64,000 nucleotides of DNA from Bacteroidaceae bacterium (GCA_024398435.1 JAKSJD010000010.1:1-64000); one strand, 5' to 3'. Shown: positions 8,608-17,588, numbered from the stretch's first letter. A program made the numbers and translations. The notes: generated by a model from the letters alone, not told the origin.

Positions 8608-11088
8608 ATGAAGAAACTCTTTACTCTATTTCTTGCACTGATGACAATGGTCGCAGTCAGTGCGCGTGAAGGTGCAAAGTTCCCCGCAGGAACATTGCGT
8701 ACGTTTGACAAAACTAAGGTGGTGAAGCATAACCGCAAGGCTCCTCTCAAAGTGGCTCCACTTATGACTGCCACTCAGACATTCAACGTGGATATGGCCT
8801 ACATCACCGATTATGGCAAGATGAGCGACGGCACTTATGACTATTACGTGACTCTTTGCAACTCGCAGACTACATATCCTGCAATGCAGTTTGACATCTA
8901 CGTTACAAATCCTGATGATTTCTCGGGTAAGTACAGCGTGAATGCTGGCAATTTGGATGTGGAATATGGATATATCATGAATTCGGCAGATGAATATGAC
9001 TATGACTTCATGAATGACTGTGAGGTGACATTCACAAAAGTGGGCAATGAATACAAGGTCGAAGGATCGGCTGTAGGATATTATGCAGAAGATACCTATA
9101 AGTTTTCGTTCCAATCAGCAATTGATGTAACTCCAGCTTATACATATGACTATGAACCTGACGAGGTGACAACAATCAACTTCGTTGCCGGAAAATGTGA
9201 AATAGAAGACATGACCGAGGATTACGGTGCGGCATATTTGACTTTGACAAAGGACAACTATACCTTGGAACTCGAATTCAATGCAGCCGAACTCAATGGA
9301 GGCAAGATCCCTGCTGGCACTTACAGTATCGACGACTCGGGAAATGAGGGTACGTTCTCAAAGTCGGTCGGAGGTGATGATGACTACGATTACGGATGCT
9401 ACCTTATGGTCATAGATGGTGAATATTATGATCCTTATTATCTTGTAAGCGGAACTGTTACTGTAAGTTACAACGAGAGTGGACTGATGTCTATCGTTGT
9501 GGATGCTAAGTCGTCAAAGAATTCGACTATTCAGGTGACTTACGAAGAAAAGGAAAAACCAACTCCTCAACCTGGCGAAGGCATCGTAATCGTAATGGAG
9601 GACTATCAGTCGGCTTCATTCACATCTGACGAAGGCATCGAAATCACTACAGAGGGAGGTAACAACCCAGCTGTATACAACTCTAACTCCAAGGATTTGC
9701 GCGTGTATGCAACAGGCAACCTGACTATTGAGGCAGGCGGATTGACCATCACACAGATTGTGTTCGACCTTTCTGCACAGGGTCTGAAGCGACAGGCTGA
9801 AATCACTCCAAGCTCTGGCACGATGACTTATGATATCGAGAATGCTCAGGTTATTTGGACCGGTTCGGCTACATCAGTGACTTTCACAGTAGGCGATAAG
9901 GCTAAATATGGTTCTGAATCGACAAAGGCAGGACAATTCGACTTCACAAAGATTACTATAACTACATCAGGTGATACACCAACTCCTCCAACTCCTCCTA
10001 CTCCAGTAGGCGAATGGGAACTCTACGAAGGTGGTACTTGTACCTACACTTATACTGCAATCTTTGACGAGCCATGGGCACAGGAAGGACTTCCAATCTA
10101 TGCGATGAAGGATGCATCAAATGCTAACATTACCCACTTCAAGATAGCAAATTGGATGTCGGACGACGAATTCGAAGGTGTAGACCTTTATGTCGACTAT
10201 AACTCAGCTACAGGTTTGTGTCACGTTCCTGAACAGTATATCGGATACGAGGACCCAGAGTACGGCAAGGTATATGTAGCCGACCTTAGCAACTATAAGT
10301 ATTGCGAATACTCATACGATGACTACCCATGCGAGTTTAACGAGGCAACGGGTGAATTCACACTCGTACTCGTTTACTTCGACAAGTCTACAAATTCATC
10401 TGAAGATATCTGGGGTGTTAGTTATGAATATATTGATGTAGATATTGAAGGCCCAGGTCCTGGTCCTACACCAAGCGGTGATAACCTCATTGCAAACGGC
10501 AGTTTCGAGAACTGGAACAATGATGTTCAGCCTACAGGTTGGGAAGGTTGGCAGATATCAGAGTTTGCTAACACTTCATCTGCAAACTTGGAGAAGACAA
10601 CCGACGCTTATGAAGGAAACTATGCATGCATCGTAAAGGGCAGCACTTCTAATGTACGTCTTGCTACAAGTGCTCTCACACTCCCTGCAGGCACATATAC
10701 TGTAAGATTCTTTGCCAAGGCAGTCAGTGGCACAGCTGCAGTGAAGCCTGGATATGCAACTATGCAGTCAAACGGCAGTGCTGAATACAATTATGGAGAA
10801 TTCGCTAACGAAGCAGTTGAGTTGACAGGAAATTGGAAAGAAATCATGTACGAATTCACTCTCAACAAGACAACTGAACTGAGTATGGTAGTGATGAACT
10901 ACAAGAACCCAGGTGCCGACTTCATTATCGATGCATACGAACTAAAGGCTGGTGACATCTCAGGCATCAACGATATCGTAGCAGAGACTGCAACAAACGG
11001 TGTGATGTACAACCTTGCCGGACAGAAGGTAGGCAACGGCTATAAGGGCATCGCAATCATCAATGGCAAGAAAGTGCTCTTGAAGTAA
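8608..11088 (+). CDS. Multidomain secreted protein with Pro-Thr linkers, 826 residues
   Basis: The signal peptide (MKKLFTLFLALMTMVAVSA) is nearly the same as that of the gene before it. Beta-rich, Asp/Tyr-rich domains are separated by linkers near residues 318 (KPTPQPGEG), 455 (TPTPPTPPTPVG) and 614 (GPGPGPTPSGDN). Residues about 626-780 look like a carbohydrate-binding jelly roll (NLIANGSFENWNN, and later YTVRFFAKAVSG), as in CBM4/CBM9-type modules. The protein ends with VMYNLAGQKV and YKGIAIINGKKVLLK, the same tail type as the protein at 1-893. There is no catalytic domain, so a surface or matrix-binding role is the best guess. Confidence 0.75.
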   Translation: MKKLFTLFLALMTMVAVSAREGAKFPAGTLRTFDKTKVVKHNRKAPLKVAPLMTATQTFNVDMAYITDYGKMSDGTYDYYVTLCNSQTTYPAMQFDIYVTNPDDFSGKYSVNAGNLDVEYGYIMNSADEYDYDFMNDCEVTFTKVGNEYKVEGSAVGYYAEDTYKFSFQSAIDVTPAYTYDYEPDEVTTINFVAGKCEIEDMTEDYGAAYLTLTKDNYTLELEFNAAELNGGKIPAGTYSIDDSGNEGTFSKSVGGDDDYDYGCYLMVIDGEYYDPYYLVSGTVTVSYNESGLMSIVVDAKSSKNSTIQVTYEEKEKPTPQPGEGIVIVMEDYQSASFTSDEGIEITTEGGNNPAVYNSNSKDLRVYATGNLTIEAGGLTITQIVFDLSAQGLKRQAEITPSSGTMTYDIENAQVIWTGSATSVTFTVGDKAKYGSESTKAGQFDFTKITITTSGDTPTPPTPPTPVGEWELYEGGTCTYTYTAIFDEPWAQEGLPIYAMKDASNANITHFKIANWMSDDEFEGVDLYVDYNSATGLCHVPEQYIGYEDPEYGKVYVADLSNYKYCEYSYDDYPCEFNEATGEFTLVLVYFDKSTNSSEDIWGVSYEYIDVDIEGPGPGPTPSGDNLIANGSFENWNNDVQPTGWEGWQISEFANTSSANLEKTTDAYEGNYACIVKGSTSNVRLATSALTLPAGTYTVRFFAKAVSGTAAVKPGYATMQSNGSAEYNYGEFANEAVELTGNWKEIMYEFTLNKTTELSMVVMNYKNPGADFIIDAYELKAGDISGINDIVAETATNGVMYNLAGQKVGNGYKGIAIINGKKVLLK

Positions 11089-11109
11089 CCTTTAGTCAGT
11101 AAACAATTT

Positions 11110-11145
11110 AAGCCATACCCGAATTTCTCGAGTATGGCTTTTGTT
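11110..11145. terminator. Terminator between convergent genes
   Basis: AAGCCATAC (11110-11118) pairs perfectly with GTATGGCTT (11132-11140), followed by TTGTT. It ends the + strand transcript. The - strand gene trmN6 ends 70 bases further on. Confidence 0.75.
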
Positions 11146-11171
11146 ATATATATAGGTATAAAGTTTAGATT

Positions 11172-11225
11172 ATTTCTCGCGATGTTTGGGGTGATTTCTC
11201 GCGAGACTTATACATGAAACTCGCG
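11172..11225. repeat. 22-base phased repeat, 2-3 units
   Basis: ATTTCTCGCGA occurs at 11172 and again at 11194, exactly 22 bases apart. The core CTCGCG recurs a third time at 11220, again at 22 bases, inside the end of trmN6. The unit length matches the arrays at 20856, 42198 and 62530. Confidence 0.5.
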
Positions 11226-11915
11226 CATCACATCCTTGTACCAATCCGAGCGACTTCCATCAGAGTTTCGCAATGCATGTTTTTCCATAAGAAGTATTTC
11301 GGAATGGCCTTTCTTGAAAACAAGCACATAGCGCTTGGGTGGTTTTCCCAGGAATGACATAATGCCGTAGATTCGCTTTTCGCAGAACCCTGCAAACAGA
11401 CATTCGGCTCTGAAATTGGAGAGAACTTCGGGTGGAATACATACCGAAAAAACGCCTCCATCCTTCAATAATTTGTATGCCCCAGAAGCAAGAATATCGA
11501 ATGGAAGACTCGAACTGTGGCGAGCTCGAGTGCGACCTTGGTCGGGACATTCTGTGCTCTTGTCAAAGTATGGTGGATTGCAGACAATGCAGTCGTAAAG
11601 TTGTTGATTGCCAGTAGTTTGCAGATAGTCTTGGAATGAAGTGTGATGAAGGGTCAGTCGGTCGGCAAAAGGAGAATTCCTGAAGTTTTCGGCAGCATCA
11701 ATTATGGCATTGTCATCAATTTCAACGGCTGTGATTTGAGCCTCCGGAAAACGTTGGGCCATCATGAGTGAAATGATGCCTGTGCCAGTGCCGATATCAA
11801 GGATTTGTTTGCCACCATCAGCAAGGCTGCCGAGCAAGTCGCTGTCGGTTCCGACCTTCATGGCAGCATGTTCCTGATTAATCGTGAATTGCTTGTATTT
11901 GAATACGTTTTCCAT
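11208..11915 (-). CDS. trmN6: tRNA1(Val) A37 N6-methyltransferase TrmN6
   Basis: This is a class I SAM-dependent methyltransferase of 235 residues. Motif I is DIGTGTGIISL (near residue 40), the acidic end of strand 2 is AVEIDD, and the adenine N6 signature is NPPYF (near residue 114). The start fits the family (MENVFKYKQFTI, then the VGTDSDLLGS segment). TrmN6/YfiC methylates N6 of A37 in tRNA-Val. The gene follows the TonB-like gene by 10 bases on the - strand and probably shares its promoter. The last codons overlap the CTCGCG repeat. Confidence 0.9.
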   Translation of the reverse strand: MENVFKYKQFTINQEHAAMKVGTDSDLLGSLADGGKQILDIGTGTGIISLMMAQRFPEAQITAVEIDDNAIIDAAENFRNSPFADRLTLHHTSFQDYLQTTGNQQLYDCIVCNPPYFDKSTECPDQGRTRARHSSSLPFDILASGAYKLLKDGGVFSVCIPPEVLSNFRAECLFAGFCEKRIYGIMSFLGKPPKRYVLVFKKGHSEILLMEKHALRNSDGSRSDWYKDVMREFHV

Positions 11916-11925
11916 AATGGATTCG

Positions 11926-12372
11926 TTAAATTTCAGTAGTCGGAATGTTGAGGAATGACACGCGACCCCAACGGATTGGGAATGTGATGTTGTACTGATA
12001 TTTAACTTTTTTCTTGCCTTGCTTTGCTGGCTTGAACTTCATTTTCTTTACTACTCGTAGCGCCTCTTCGTTGAGTTCCTTCTGCATTCCACGAAGTATT
12101 TCTGCCTCGCTGATACGCCCCTTTTCATTGATGATGCAAGCCACTACGATTTGGCCAGATGCCTCATAGGCAGAGGGAACTGTCTTGAACTCTTTCTCAA
12201 TGAATCGGTTTACTCCTTTCGAACCTCCCTTGAACTTCGGATTTTGGATTGGTTCTGCTTTTTGACGAGGTTGTTCCTGTCGGAATTCGGGGAATCCGAA
12301 ATCGAAAAATTGAGCCTTCATCGGAAGGATGGAGAGAATGCTCAGAATGGTGTATGTTATGAAATATTTCAT
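11926..12372 (-). CDS. TonB C-terminal domain protein (energy-transducer-like), 148 residues
   Basis: I chose the ATG at 12372 (MKYFITYTILSILSILPMKAQ), which gives a good signal peptide or membrane anchor; the in-frame start 14 codons upstream lies inside the promoter zone. Residues about 45-140 are a TonB_C fold: VNRFIEKEF, then IVVACIINEKGRISEAEIL, LNEEALRVVKKMKFKPA and the final YNITFPIRW. Classical TonB has a Pro-rich periplasmic spacer, which is absent here. It may be a short periplasmic TonB-domain protein rather than the main energiser. It lies in an operon with trmN6. Confidence 0.8.
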   Translation of the reverse strand: MKYFITYTILSILSILPMKAQFFDFGFPEFRQEQPRQKAEPIQNPKFKGGSKGVNRFIEKEFKTVPSAYEASGQIVVACIINEKGRISEAEILRGMQKELNEEALRVVKKMKFKPAKQGKKKVKYQYNITFPIRWGRVSFLNIPTTEI

Positions 12373-12394
12373 TGTCGGAAATTGAAAAACGATG

Positions 12395-12425
12395 CAAAAA
12401 TAAATAATATTCACGTTTTTTCAAA
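12395..12425 (-). promoter_or_regulatory. Promoter for the TonB-like / trmN6 operon
   Basis: On the - strand, TTTG (12425-12422) is followed by 19 bases and TATTTTTG (12402-12395), about 22 bases before the chosen ATG. This perfect match supports the shorter start. Confidence 0.75.
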
Positions 12426-12465
12426 ATTTTTACGGAAGAATTGTGTTTTGTCAGTTTATTTTTAC

Positions 12466-12473
12466 TAATTTTG
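12466..12473 (+). promoter_or_regulatory. -7 box for the purH-mre operon, with a downstream leader hairpin
   Basis: TAATTTTG matches the -7 box; the -33 element is imperfect. The leader that follows (to 12571) contains a small G/C hairpin, CTCCCC (12494-12499) with GGGGAG (12503-12508), of a type also seen near 1075 and 60290. Confidence 0.55.
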
Positions 12474-12571
12474 CAAACCAAATCATCCGATACCTCCCCA
12501 AAGGGGAGAATGGGGTGGCATGTGAGAATTGAAAAGAAAGTAAGTAATAAATTAATAATTGAATATATAAG

Positions 12572-13168
12572 ATGGCATCACAGACAAAGCAAATCAAGAC
12601 TGCCCTCGTATCCGTCTTTCATAAGGATGGACTTGACGAACTTTTGGCAGAACTCAATAAAAACGGTGTAAAATTCCTTTCAACAGGTGGTACTCAGGCG
12701 TTCATCGAAGGACTGGGCTATCAGTGTCAGAAGGTTGAGGAACTGACTACATATCCTTCAATCCTCGGCGGACGCGTTAAGACTTTGCATCCAAAGGTGT
12801 TCGGAGGAATCCTCGGTCGTCGCGAACTCGAAAGCGATCAGCAGGAAATGGCTAAGTATGAGATTCCAGAAATCGACCTCGTAGTCGTTGACCTTTACCC
12901 ATTCGAGGAAACTGTAGCAAACACTACAGACGAATCTGCTATCATTGAAAAGATTGATATAGGCGGCATTTCACTCATCAGAGCTGCTGCAAAGAATTTC
13001 AACGATGTTGTTATCGTACCAAGCAAGGCAGAATACAAGCCATTGCTCGACATAGTGAAGGAACAGGGAGCTGCAACTACAAAGGAGCAGCGCAAGTGGT
13101 TTGCTGAAAGAGCATTCGCTACAAGTTCTCACTACGACACTGCTATTCATGAATATTTCGCAAAGTAA
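12572..13168 (+). CDS. purH: IMP cyclohydrolase (PurH N-terminal domain only)
   Basis: This 198-residue protein matches the inosinicase (MGS-like) half of PurH from start to end. It has TALVSVFHKDGLDELL, the STGGT loop, LGGRVKTLHPKVFGG, VVVDLYPFEETV and IDIGGISLIRAAAKNF. It closes FATSSHYDTAIHEYF, exactly where the domain normally gives way to the AICAR transformylase half. That half (about 300 residues) is absent: the stop is clean and mreB begins 28 bases on. The enzyme should close FAICAR to IMP, the last step of purine synthesis, but cannot formylate AICAR. A separate transformylase must exist elsewhere if the pathway is complete. Confidence 0.85.
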   Translation: MASQTKQIKTALVSVFHKDGLDELLAELNKNGVKFLSTGGTQAFIEGLGYQCQKVEELTTYPSILGGRVKTLHPKVFGGILGRRELESDQQEMAKYEIPEIDLVVVDLYPFEETVANTTDESAIIEKIDIGGISLIRAAAKNFNDVVIVPSKAEYKPLLDIVKEQGAATTKEQRKWFAERAFATSSHYDTAIHEYFAK

Positions 13169-13196
13169 CAGAAACAAGAATTAATTAAACGCATAA

Positions 13197-14222
13197 ATGG
13201 GACTTTTTTCTCTTTCACAAGATATTGCGATGGACCTTGGCACTGCCAATACCATCATCATCAGCAACGGACGTATCGTTGTTGACGAACCATCTGTGGT
13301 AGCTCTCGACAAGAACACCAACAAGATGCTCGAAGTGGGTAAGAAAGCTAAGATGATGTATGAGAAGACTCATCCAGACATCCGCACTTGCCGCCCTTTG
13401 CGCGATGGTGTGATTGCCGACTTCAATGCCTGCGAACAAATGATGAGAGGTCTTATCAAGAAGGTTGGTACAAGCAAGTACTTCTTCACTCCATCACTTC
13501 GCATGGTGATTGGTGTTCCTTCTGGTTCGACAGAAGTTGAACTCCGTGCCGTTCGTGACAGTGCAGAGCATTCAGGTGGACGCGATGTATATCTTATCTA
13601 CGAACCAATGGCAGCAGCAATCGGTATTGGTCTTGACGTGACTGCACCAGAAGGCAACATGGTAGTCGATATAGGTGGTGGTTCTACAGAAATCGCAGTT
13701 ATCTCACTCGGAGGTATCGTGGCAAACAGTTCAATCCGCGTTGCAGGTGATGAGTTCACATCCGACATTCAGGACTATATGAGCCGTCAGCACAACGTTC
13801 GAGTTTCTGAACGTATGGCTGAGCGTATCAAGATAAATGTAGGTTCGGCATTGACCGACCTTCAGGAGAATGCTCCAGACGAATACGTGGTTCACGGACC
13901 AAACCGTATCACATCACTTCCAATGGAAATCTCTGTATGCTATCAGGAAATCGCACATTGTATCGATAAGTCGGTAGCAAAGATAGAGACAGCTATCCTC
14001 AGTGCTTTGGAACACACTCCACCTGAGCTTTATGCTGATATAGTAAAGAATGGTATCTACCTTACAGGTGGTGGTGCTTTGCTCCGTGGTTTGGATAAGA
14101 GATTGACCAACAAACTGAAGATTCAGTTCCATGTTGCAGATTCTCCACTTCTCAGTGTGGCAAAGGGTACAGGTATCGCTCTGAAGAATCTTCAGGACTA
14201 CAGCACCGTTTTGATGCGATAA
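13197..14222 (+). CDS. mreB: Rod-shape protein MreB (bacterial actin)
   Basis: This 341-residue actin-fold ATPase has the phosphate-1 motif DLGTANT near residue 13. It also has the phosphate-2 motif DIGGGSTEIAVISL (about 161) and the adenosine motif YLTGGGALLRGL (about 286). It polymerises on the inner membrane and guides the elongation machinery whose other parts follow (mreC, mreD, mrdA, rodA). An N-terminal amphipathic segment (MGLFSLSQDIAMDLG) precedes the first strand. The gene starts 28 bases after purH. Confidence 0.97.
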   Translation: MGLFSLSQDIAMDLGTANTIIISNGRIVVDEPSVVALDKNTNKMLEVGKKAKMMYEKTHPDIRTCRPLRDGVIADFNACEQMMRGLIKKVGTSKYFFTPSLRMVIGVPSGSTEVELRAVRDSAEHSGGRDVYLIYEPMAAAIGIGLDVTAPEGNMVVDIGGGSTEIAVISLGGIVANSSIRVAGDEFTSDIQDYMSRQHNVRVSERMAERIKINVGSALTDLQENAPDEYVVHGPNRITSLPMEISVCYQEIAHCIDKSVAKIETAILSALEHTPPELYADIVKNGIYLTGGGALLRGLDKRLTNKLKIQFHVADSPLLSVAKGTGIALKNLQDYSTVLMR

Positions 14223-14289
14223 ATCAAAATTGGCAATTCCCATTCCGCATTATTTGGGTTTGGAACTGCTGACAGATAGTTAACAACGA

Positions 14290-14328
14290 AATAAAGATTG
14301 CCTCAACTTTTTGAAGGTAATCTTTATT
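14290..14328 (+). other. Stem-loop between mreB and mreC
   Basis: AATAAAGATTGCC (14290-14302) pairs with GGTAATCTTTATT (14316-14328), 13 bp with one wobble and a 13-base loop. No T run follows, so it may be an RNA-processing or partial attenuation site inside the operon. A related but weaker GATTGCCTCA hairpin lies near 21100. Confidence 0.5.
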
Positions 14329-14365
14329 CTTCACAGATATTTTTGGCTTCGGGCCATTCGTCTCT

Positions 14366-15208
14366 ATGCAAAATCTAATAGAGTTCATACTGAAATATAG
14401 GTATTGGTTTGTCTTCTTCATAATGGAGATAGTCAGCCTTTATATTCTATGCAGTTTCAACAGTTATCAGGGCAGCGTGTTTTTCACTACAGCCAACTCG
14501 ATGGTGGGAGATATGTATTCCACTATTGACGGTGTTTCTTCGTATGTGAACCTTGGTAAGGTAAACAAGCAACTCGAAGCAGATAACGAACAACTGAGAG
14601 CTCAGATTCATGAGATGAACCGTGAAATGGCGGCTCGCCATGTAGATACATTGAAGTTTGAAGGCAAGTCGCGCTATCATTTCCTTGGATGCGAAGTGAT
14701 TAATGCAACATTGCATAAGAGCAACAACCTGCTTACGCTCAACAAGGGTAAACGCGATGGAATAAAACCAGAAATGGGCGTTGTCTGTTCGAGTGGTGTG
14801 GTCGGAGTGGTTTATCTCACATCTGATCGCTATTCAATCGTTATGCCTCTGCTGAATGTCAAGTCAAAGGTAAGTTGCCGAATTCATGGCACTAACTTGT
14901 TTGGAGCTATGGAATGGGAGCAAGGCAACCCAAGTTGCTCATACTTCACTGGCATTCCTACTCATGTGAAAGTCAGAAAGGGAGCATTGGTAGAGACCAA
15001 CGGATTCTCCGACATCTTCCCTGCAGATATTCCAATCGGAAAGGTCGTCGATGTGAAACCTGCAGCAGACGGACTTACAAACACACTTACAGTGGAACTC
15101 TCCACTGATTTCAGTTCGCTTCGAAATGTAAGTGTGATAACCAACTACACTCATGCCGAGAAGCGCAATTTAGAACAATATGCCGATTCGCTCCAAACGG
15201 GAGAATAG
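14366..15208 (+). CDS. mreC: Rod-shape-determining protein MreC
   Basis: This 280-residue bitopic membrane protein has one transmembrane helix (about residues 10-30, YWFVFFIMEIVSLYILCSF) and a coiled coil (about 55-90, KQLEADNEQLRAQIHEMNRE). The periplasmic beta domain includes NKGKRDGIKPEMGVV and SSGVVGVVYLTSDRYSIVMP. MreC links MreB to PBP2 and RodA. It lies 143 bases after mreB, with a stem-loop between, and 26 bases before mreD. Confidence 0.95.
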   Translation: MQNLIEFILKYRYWFVFFIMEIVSLYILCSFNSYQGSVFFTTANSMVGDMYSTIDGVSSYVNLGKVNKQLEADNEQLRAQIHEMNREMAARHVDTLKFEGKSRYHFLGCEVINATLHKSNNLLTLNKGKRDGIKPEMGVVCSSGVVGVVYLTSDRYSIVMPLLNVKSKVSCRIHGTNLFGAMEWEQGNPSCSYFTGIPTHVKVRKGALVETNGFSDIFPADIPIGKVVDVKPAADGLTNTLTVELSTDFSSLRNVSVITNYTHAEKRNLEQYADSLQTGE

Positions 15209-15234
15209 GTCAGAACCAAAGAATAGGTAAGAAT

Positions 15235-15762
15235 ATGAAACATCCATTCATGATACGTGTATGCCGTATGTTGGCTTTGCTGATAGTGCAGTTGCTGATA
15301 CTCAATCATCTGCACCTCTTTGGCTATGCCACTCCTTTGGTTATCGGCTATATGATTATATGCTTTGAAACGAGCGTCAGTCAGATGCAGTTGCTTTGGT
15401 GGGGATTCATAATGGGTTTCATCTATGATATATTCTCCAACACGATGGGAGCCGGCATGTTCAGTTGTACGTTGTTGGCAATGACGAAGCCTTACATTCT
15501 TCATCTATATATGCCGCGGGATATTACTGAATCGTTCAAACCGACAATTCAGACATTAAGTCTTTCCCGATATATATGGTATGTATTGTCATGTATGGGA
15601 GTGCTCCATGTTTCGTTCTATCTGCTCGAAGCATTCACACTTTCTGATTTCTGGCTTACTCTCGGTGCAATGTTCGGTGGCACGATTCTTGCCTCTCTCA
15701 TTGCTGTATGTATTGAATATATTGTTCACAACAAGTTACAAGACAGAGAGCAAGGTAAATGA
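15235..15762 (+). CDS. mreD: Rod-shape-determining protein MreD
   Basis: This 175-residue, very hydrophobic protein has about five transmembrane segments and matches MreD by length, hydrophobicity and position. The conserved-type segment WWGFIMGFIYDIFSNTMGAGMF is split over residues about 61-82. Its stop overlaps the mrdA start (ATGA), implying translational coupling. It acts in the elongasome with MreC. Confidence 0.88.
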   Translation: MKHPFMIRVCRMLALLIVQLLILNHLHLFGYATPLVIGYMIICFETSVSQMQLLWWGFIMGFIYDIFSNTMGAGMFSCTLLAMTKPYILHLYMPRDITESFKPTIQTLSLSRYIWYVLSCMGVLHVSFYLLEAFTLSDFWLTLGAMFGGTILASLIAVCIEYIVHNKLQDREQGK

Positions 15763-17588
15763 GAGATTTCATGCTTGAACGGAGAAAATTTGTCATAGGC
15801 GGCATTGCTTTATTTGTCGTCCTATGCTATGTTATCCGTCTTTCATATCTCCAACTTGCACCAAACGACTACCGAAAGATAGCAGAAAGCAATGCTATCT
15901 ACAACAAGATAATCTATCCTTCTCGTGGTGCCATCTATGACAGAAAGGGCCGATTGCTCGTGTTCAATCAACCTGCCTATGATATAATGGTGATAACGCG
16001 TGAGGCTAAAGACTTCGACACCCTCGACCTTTGCGAAACTCTTCACATGACTCGTCAGGAGTTTGAACAACGATTGGAGGATATCAAGGATTTAAGCAAG
16101 AATCCAGGCTATTCGTCATATACACAACAACTGTTTCAGGCACAGATTTCTGCCGCTGATTTCTCTATCTTCCAAGAGAAGATGTTCCGTTTCAATGGCT
16201 TTTATGTGAGGGAACGAACAGGTCGTCAGTATAAGTATCCATGTGCAGCACATATCCTCGGTGATGTGGCAGAGGTTTCTCCAACTGATATAGAACAGGA
16301 CGACTACTATATGGCAGGCGATTTTATCGGAAAGCAAGGCGTAGAACGTTCGTATGAGAAGGTTCTTAGAGGAGAGAAAGGTGTAGAGGTATTGCTTCGC
16401 GATTCAAGAGGAAAGATTCAGGGGCATTTCCAGAACGGAGAACTTGACAGAAAGCCAAAACCAGGAAAAGACATATTCCTCAGCATTGATATAGAATTGC
16501 AGATGTTGGGCGAACGTCTGATGCAAGGCAAGAAGGGCAGTATCGTGGCAATCGAACCATCAACGGGTGAGGTGCTTTGCCTCGTTTCTTCTCCTACATA
16601 TAATCCTCGCGACCTTATCGGAAAGAATCGCGGAAAGAAGATTATGGACATGGTCAACAATCCAAGCCGACCAATGCTCAATCGAGCAATCTCAGGTGCC
16701 TATCCTCCGGGTTCTACTTTTAAGCCTTCGCAGGCATTGACATTCCTTCAGGAAGGTATTGTCTCAGCCAACGGAACATATTATCCTTGTAACGGAGGTT
16801 TCCGCTATAAGAACAGCAAGTTGGGATGCCATGCTCACACATCTCCAATTTCTCTCATACCAGCTTTGGCTACATCGTGCAATGGCTACTTCTGTTGGGG
16901 ATTGCTGAATATGTTTGGCAATCGTTCGAAGTATCCAACTGTTCAGGATGCCATGACCACTTGGAAAGACTATATGGTTTCGATGGGATTTGGCTATAAA
17001 CTTGGAATTGATATGCCGGGAGAAGTGAGAGGTATGATTCCGAATGCGGATTATTACGACGAACACCTCCGCAGATGGAATGCCCTTACAGTCATAAGCA
17101 TTTCAATCGGTCAGGGAGAGGTGACGCTTACACCGCTTCAGATAGCAAATCAAGGAGCAACCATTGCCAACAGGGGACATTATATAACTCCACACGTTGT
17201 GAAAGGCATAAAGGGTGGAGCAATTGCTGATAGTTTGCATAAGGTGCATCATACGAAGGTAAATCCAAAGTATTATGACTATATTGTAAGCGGTATGAGA
17301 AGTGCGGTACTTACTGGAACTTGTAAGGGAGCACAGAATCCGTGGTATGAAGTGTGTGGTAAGACAGGAACTGCCCAGAACCGAGGACACGACCACTCTG
17401 CATTCATGGGATTTGCTCCTAAGAACAATCCTCAGATTGCCATTGCAGTATATGTTGAGAACGGTGGATATGGAAATGCTTTTGGTGTGCCAATAGGTGC
17501 ATTGATGATGGAGCAGTATATCCGAGGCGAACTTTCCCCAGACAGTAAGGTAAGGGCTTCGGGCATTCAGCATAGGAGTGTAAACTAA
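15759..17588 (+). CDS. mrdA: Penicillin-binding protein 2 (elongation transpeptidase)
   Basis: This 609-residue class B PBP has an N-terminal membrane helix (about 10-28), then a dimerisation/pedestal domain (SRGAIYDRKGRLLV near 51). The transpeptidase domain has the active-site Ser319 in GSTFK, the SxN motif S373-C-N and the KTG motif at K535 (CGKTGTAQN). It cross-links peptidoglycan during side-wall growth with RodA. The start overlaps the mreD stop; an alternative ATG four codons later (MLERRKF) is possible. Confidence 0.95.
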   Translation: MRDFMLERRKFVIGGIALFVVLCYVIRLSYLQLAPNDYRKIAESNAIYNKIIYPSRGAIYDRKGRLLVFNQPAYDIMVITREAKDFDTLDLCETLHMTRQEFEQRLEDIKDLSKNPGYSSYTQQLFQAQISAADFSIFQEKMFRFNGFYVRERTGRQYKYPCAAHILGDVAEVSPTDIEQDDYYMAGDFIGKQGVERSYEKVLRGEKGVEVLLRDSRGKIQGHFQNGELDRKPKPGKDIFLSIDIELQMLGERLMQGKKGSIVAIEPSTGEVLCLVSSPTYNPRDLIGKNRGKKIMDMVNNPSRPMLNRAISGAYPPGSTFKPSQALTFLQEGIVSANGTYYPCNGGFRYKNSKLGCHAHTSPISLIPALATSCNGYFCWGLLNMFGNRSKYPTVQDAMTTWKDYMVSMGFGYKLGIDMPGEVRGMIPNADYYDEHLRRWNALTVISISIGQGEVTLTPLQIANQGATIANRGHYITPHVVKGIKGGAIADSLHKVHHTKVNPKYYDYIVSGMRSAVLTGTCKGAQNPWYEVCGKTGTAQNRGHDHSAFMGFAPKNNPQIAIAVYVENGGYGNAFGVPIGALMMEQYIRGELSPDSKVRASGIQHRSVN

